This document shows, one piece after another, positions 30,506 through 32,263 of a stretch of DNA of 32,263 bases. Origin of the DNA: a virus; the IMG/VR virus record IMGVR_UViG_3300022074_000209, positions 1 through 32,263 of that record, one strand, 5' to 3'. A program made the translations under genes and the position numbers. Within the stretch, counting starts at the first letter, position 1, and the number at the start of each line of letters is the position of its first letter. The notes under the pieces are model-generated. The model saw nothing but the letters and a program-made list of their open reading frames with translations, had not been told where the DNA came from and did not search any database.

Positions 30506-31093
30506 TTGAGTAAAGTACAAGTAGATACTATTGATACCAGATCTGGAACGTCTACCATGCAAATTGGTAGCACGAACACGTCTACTATTAACATAGGCGT
30601 TTCAGGTGATACGGTCAACATCCCAGCAGGGGTGACGATCGCTAACGCTGGTACAGCTACTGGCTTTGGTGAAGACAACACTCCTTCTTTTCGTGCTAAA
30701 ATGAGTGCATTTCAAACTTTTAGTAGTGGATATGTAAAAATACAATTTAATACAGAAGATTGGGATACAGATGGTGCTTACGATCATTCAACTAATTATC
30801 GTTTTACAGTTCCGTCAAACGAATCGGGTAAATATTTTTTCACTGTTGGAATTGCTCAAAAAGGAACTTCGGCACAAGGAGTAAATTATCCATTAGTAAT
30901 TTATAAAAATGGTTCTGCAATTAGATATGTAAATCCAAATCCTACTTATGGAGGTAATGTTGAAAGATTAAGAGTGCTTTGGAGTGAGCCATTAGATTTA
31001 GCTGTAAGTGATTACATTGAAGTTTACTGTAATGGAAGCGGTTTTCAAATAGAAGATGGTTTCTTTTCAGGTTTTAAATTAGCAGGAGTATAG
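30506..31093 (+). CDS. Fibre protein 2 with C1q-like domain, TTG start
   Basis: A 195-residue protein. AAGGAG (30491-30496) lies nine bases before a TTG start, and no ATG is suitable. The N-terminal cassette (VDTIDTRSGTSTMQIGS, SGDTVNIPAGVTIANAGTA, TGFGE) matches fibres 1 and 3. The C-terminal half (FTVPSNESGKYFFTVGIA, VIYKNGSAIRYVN, DYIEVYCNG, FFSGFKLA) is a second C1q-like head with the same end as fibre 1 but diverged core, which fits a duplicated receptor-binding gene. Confidence 0.75.
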   Translation: MSKVQVDTIDTRSGTSTMQIGSTNTSTINIGVSGDTVNIPAGVTIANAGTATGFGEDNTPSFRAKMSAFQTFSSGYVKIQFNTEDWDTDGAYDHSTNYRFTVPSNESGKYFFTVGIAQKGTSAQGVNYPLVIYKNGSAIRYVNPNPTYGGNVERLRVLWSEPLDLAVSDYIEVYCNGSGFQIEDGFFSGFKLAGV

Positions 31094-31681
31094 ATGAGCA
31101 CTTTAAAAGTAGATACAATACTCAAGCGTACGGGCACTGGCACGATTTCCATTGGCCAATCAGGAGATACAGTTGATATAACTAGTGGATCTACGTTAGA
31201 TCTTACGGGTACAACTGTAAGCGGATTAACTGGTGCTGGCAAAATTTTACAAGTGCAGACTTCTACTTATGCTACTGCTACAACCACAACCTCTTCTACT
31301 TTAGCTGCAACAGGTTTAACAGGATCTATCACACCATCAGCAACTACCTCAAAAGTATATATAAGTTTAACTTTTAGATATGGATCTAGTAGATCTAACA
31401 ATGGTAACAAAGAAGATGGATATGGCATTAGAATAACAAGTGGAGCAGGAACAGTTATTGATTATGATAATTCTGGAACAGGTTGGTATTTTCAAAGAGA
31501 CGATGCCCATGCTCAGGACACCCGTAATATTACTACGATTACAGGAATAGATAGCCCTTCTACGACATCAGAAATTACTTACACCGTTAAACATGCTGCA
31601 TATCAAGCAGCAGGTGTTTCTTCAGTTTTTTGTCGTGATAACGCTACTGCTACTTTAACTTTAATGGAGATTGGCGCATGA
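31094..31681 (+). CDS. Fibre protein 3 with divergent head
   Basis: A 195-residue protein sharing the N-terminal cassette (MSTLKVDTILKRTGTGTISI, GQSGDTVDITSGSTLDL). The C-terminal head is different: Thr/Ser-rich, then YGSSRSNNGNKEDGYGIRI and GWYFQRDDAHAQDTRN, without the FKLA end of fibres 1 and 2. The cassette thus serves three heads. Starts directly after fibre 2; the end overlaps the next gene as ATGA. Confidence 0.72.
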   Translation: MSTLKVDTILKRTGTGTISIGQSGDTVDITSGSTLDLTGTTVSGLTGAGKILQVQTSTYATATTTTSSTLAATGLTGSITPSATTSKVYISLTFRYGSSRSNNGNKEDGYGIRITSGAGTVIDYDNSGTGWYFQRDDAHAQDTRNITTITGIDSPSTTSEITYTVKHAAYQAAGVSSVFCRDNATATLTLMEIGA

Positions 31682-31980
31682 TTACTATAGCAGATGCAAT
31701 ATTGGCAATTAATATAAATGCCGAAGTTAATATTAAAGGTGATAATTTAGACACTTGTGAAATAGAGTGGATGAACGGAACCGCTGAAATATCTAAAGCA
31801 GACATAAAAACAAAAATGGCAGAGTTACAAACTACATATGATAATAATAAATATCAAAGAGATAGAGTTTATCCTAGTATAGCTGATCAATTAGACATGC
31901 AATATTGGGACAAAGTAAACGGAACAACCACTTGGCAAACAGCTATTGCTAAAGTAAAATCAGACAACCCTAAAGGATAG
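31678..31980 (+). CDS. Second DQLD...NPK-type fibre-associated protein
   Basis: A 100-residue protein with YPSIADQLDMQYWDK, then TTWQTAIAKVKSDNPKG, the same ending as the 30156 gene. The N-terminal half is different. It overlaps fibre 3 as ATGA. Two copies alternating with fibre genes suggest each serves its neighbour, perhaps as assembly chaperone. Confidence 0.7.
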   Translation: MITIADAILAININAEVNIKGDNLDTCEIEWMNGTAEISKADIKTKMAELQTTYDNNKYQRDRVYPSIADQLDMQYWDKVNGTTTWQTAIAKVKSDNPKG

Positions 31981-31983
31981 AAC

Positions 31984-32263
31984 ATGGCATTTGCAACGAT
32001 AGACGTAACAAAAGGAATAACAGGGACAATCCCTGTAGCGAATGGCGGTACAGGCTTAGCGTCTGGAACCACAGGACAATTTTTAAAATTTACAGGCACT
32101 ACAACAGTTGCTAGTTCAGCGGTTGACGGTAATAAAATTACAGAATATGATAATTGGAGAATAACATCTAACTTTCAAGGTGATGCACAACCTTTAAGTT
32201 CTAACTGGTCAAGAGCAACTGGAGCATTTGAAAAAATTGGAACTGGTCTCAGTCAATCATCAG
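31984..32263 (+). CDS. Fibre protein 4, 3' end cut by window
   Basis: The ATG at 31984 follows AAAGGAT. The visible 93 residues contain TGTIPVANGGTGLASGTTGQ then FLKFTGTT, a well-known fibre-shaft and trimerisation motif. The rest (DNWRITSNFQGDAQPL) begins a new head domain and runs off the end of the window. Confidence 0.75.
   Translation, partial: MAFATIDVTKGITGTIPVANGGTGLASGTTGQFLKFTGTTTVASSAVDGNKITEYDNWRITSNFQGDAQPLSSNWSRATGAFEKIGTGLSQSS

Overview
The window is one dense, single-strand (all +) stretch of a tailed dsDNA phage genome. A terminase pair, a large P22-type portal, an HK97-fold major capsid protein and short-tail adaptor proteins are present, with no tape measure or tail tube gene, so it is most probably a podovirus. 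The AT-rich, lysine-rich coding, the tiny basic proteins with KAMGG-type motifs and the general gene content resemble marine podoviruses of alphaproteobacteria (pelagiphage-like). That host guess is inference; no gene names the host. No integrase, repressor or replication gene is visible.

Layout. 1-1532: small genes, two with Cys-X2-Cys zinc sites. 1533-1753: a gap with tandem GTAACAAG repeats and a weak promoter. 1754-2278: terS. 2275-5433: an unusual interval separating terS from terL, made of very small genes, a tRNA-Lys(UUU), a VRR-NUC-like nuclease, two mini membrane proteins, four look-alike promoters (TTGAC, 17 bp, TATA, with TGGGA just upstream of the -10), three diverged copies of a roughly 95-115 bp upstream module, a terminator and GC-rich repeats. 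5434-14107: terL, a 1622-residue polyvalent-type protein and the portal. 14111-15957: small genes and the lysis set (GTA-type holin, GH24 endolysin). 15950-19308: GroES-like co-chaperonin, scaffold-like protein, decoration-like protein and major capsid protein, closed by a strong terminator. 19414-25656: structural proteins, an exported protein pair with a membrane coiled-coil partner, and a run of very basic mini-proteins. 25657-32263: tail adaptors and an array of fibre or receptor-binding genes, including a cupredoxin-like domain with a complete type-1 copper ligand set; the last fibre gene runs off the window.

How it works together. TerS/TerL package DNA through the portal into a capsid built on the scaffold-like protein and possibly folded with help from the phage GroES. 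The polyvalent protein is a candidate for an internal, injected protein. The P22 gp4-like and T7 gp11-like adaptors close the head and carry the fibres. Holin and endolysin open the host. The terS-terL interval looks like a regulated accessory islet. The strongest leads for new biology are that promoter-module family, the shared GG and DIFE short motifs across the giant protein and the basic mini-proteins, the exported Met/Glu-rich protein, and the copper-site fibre.
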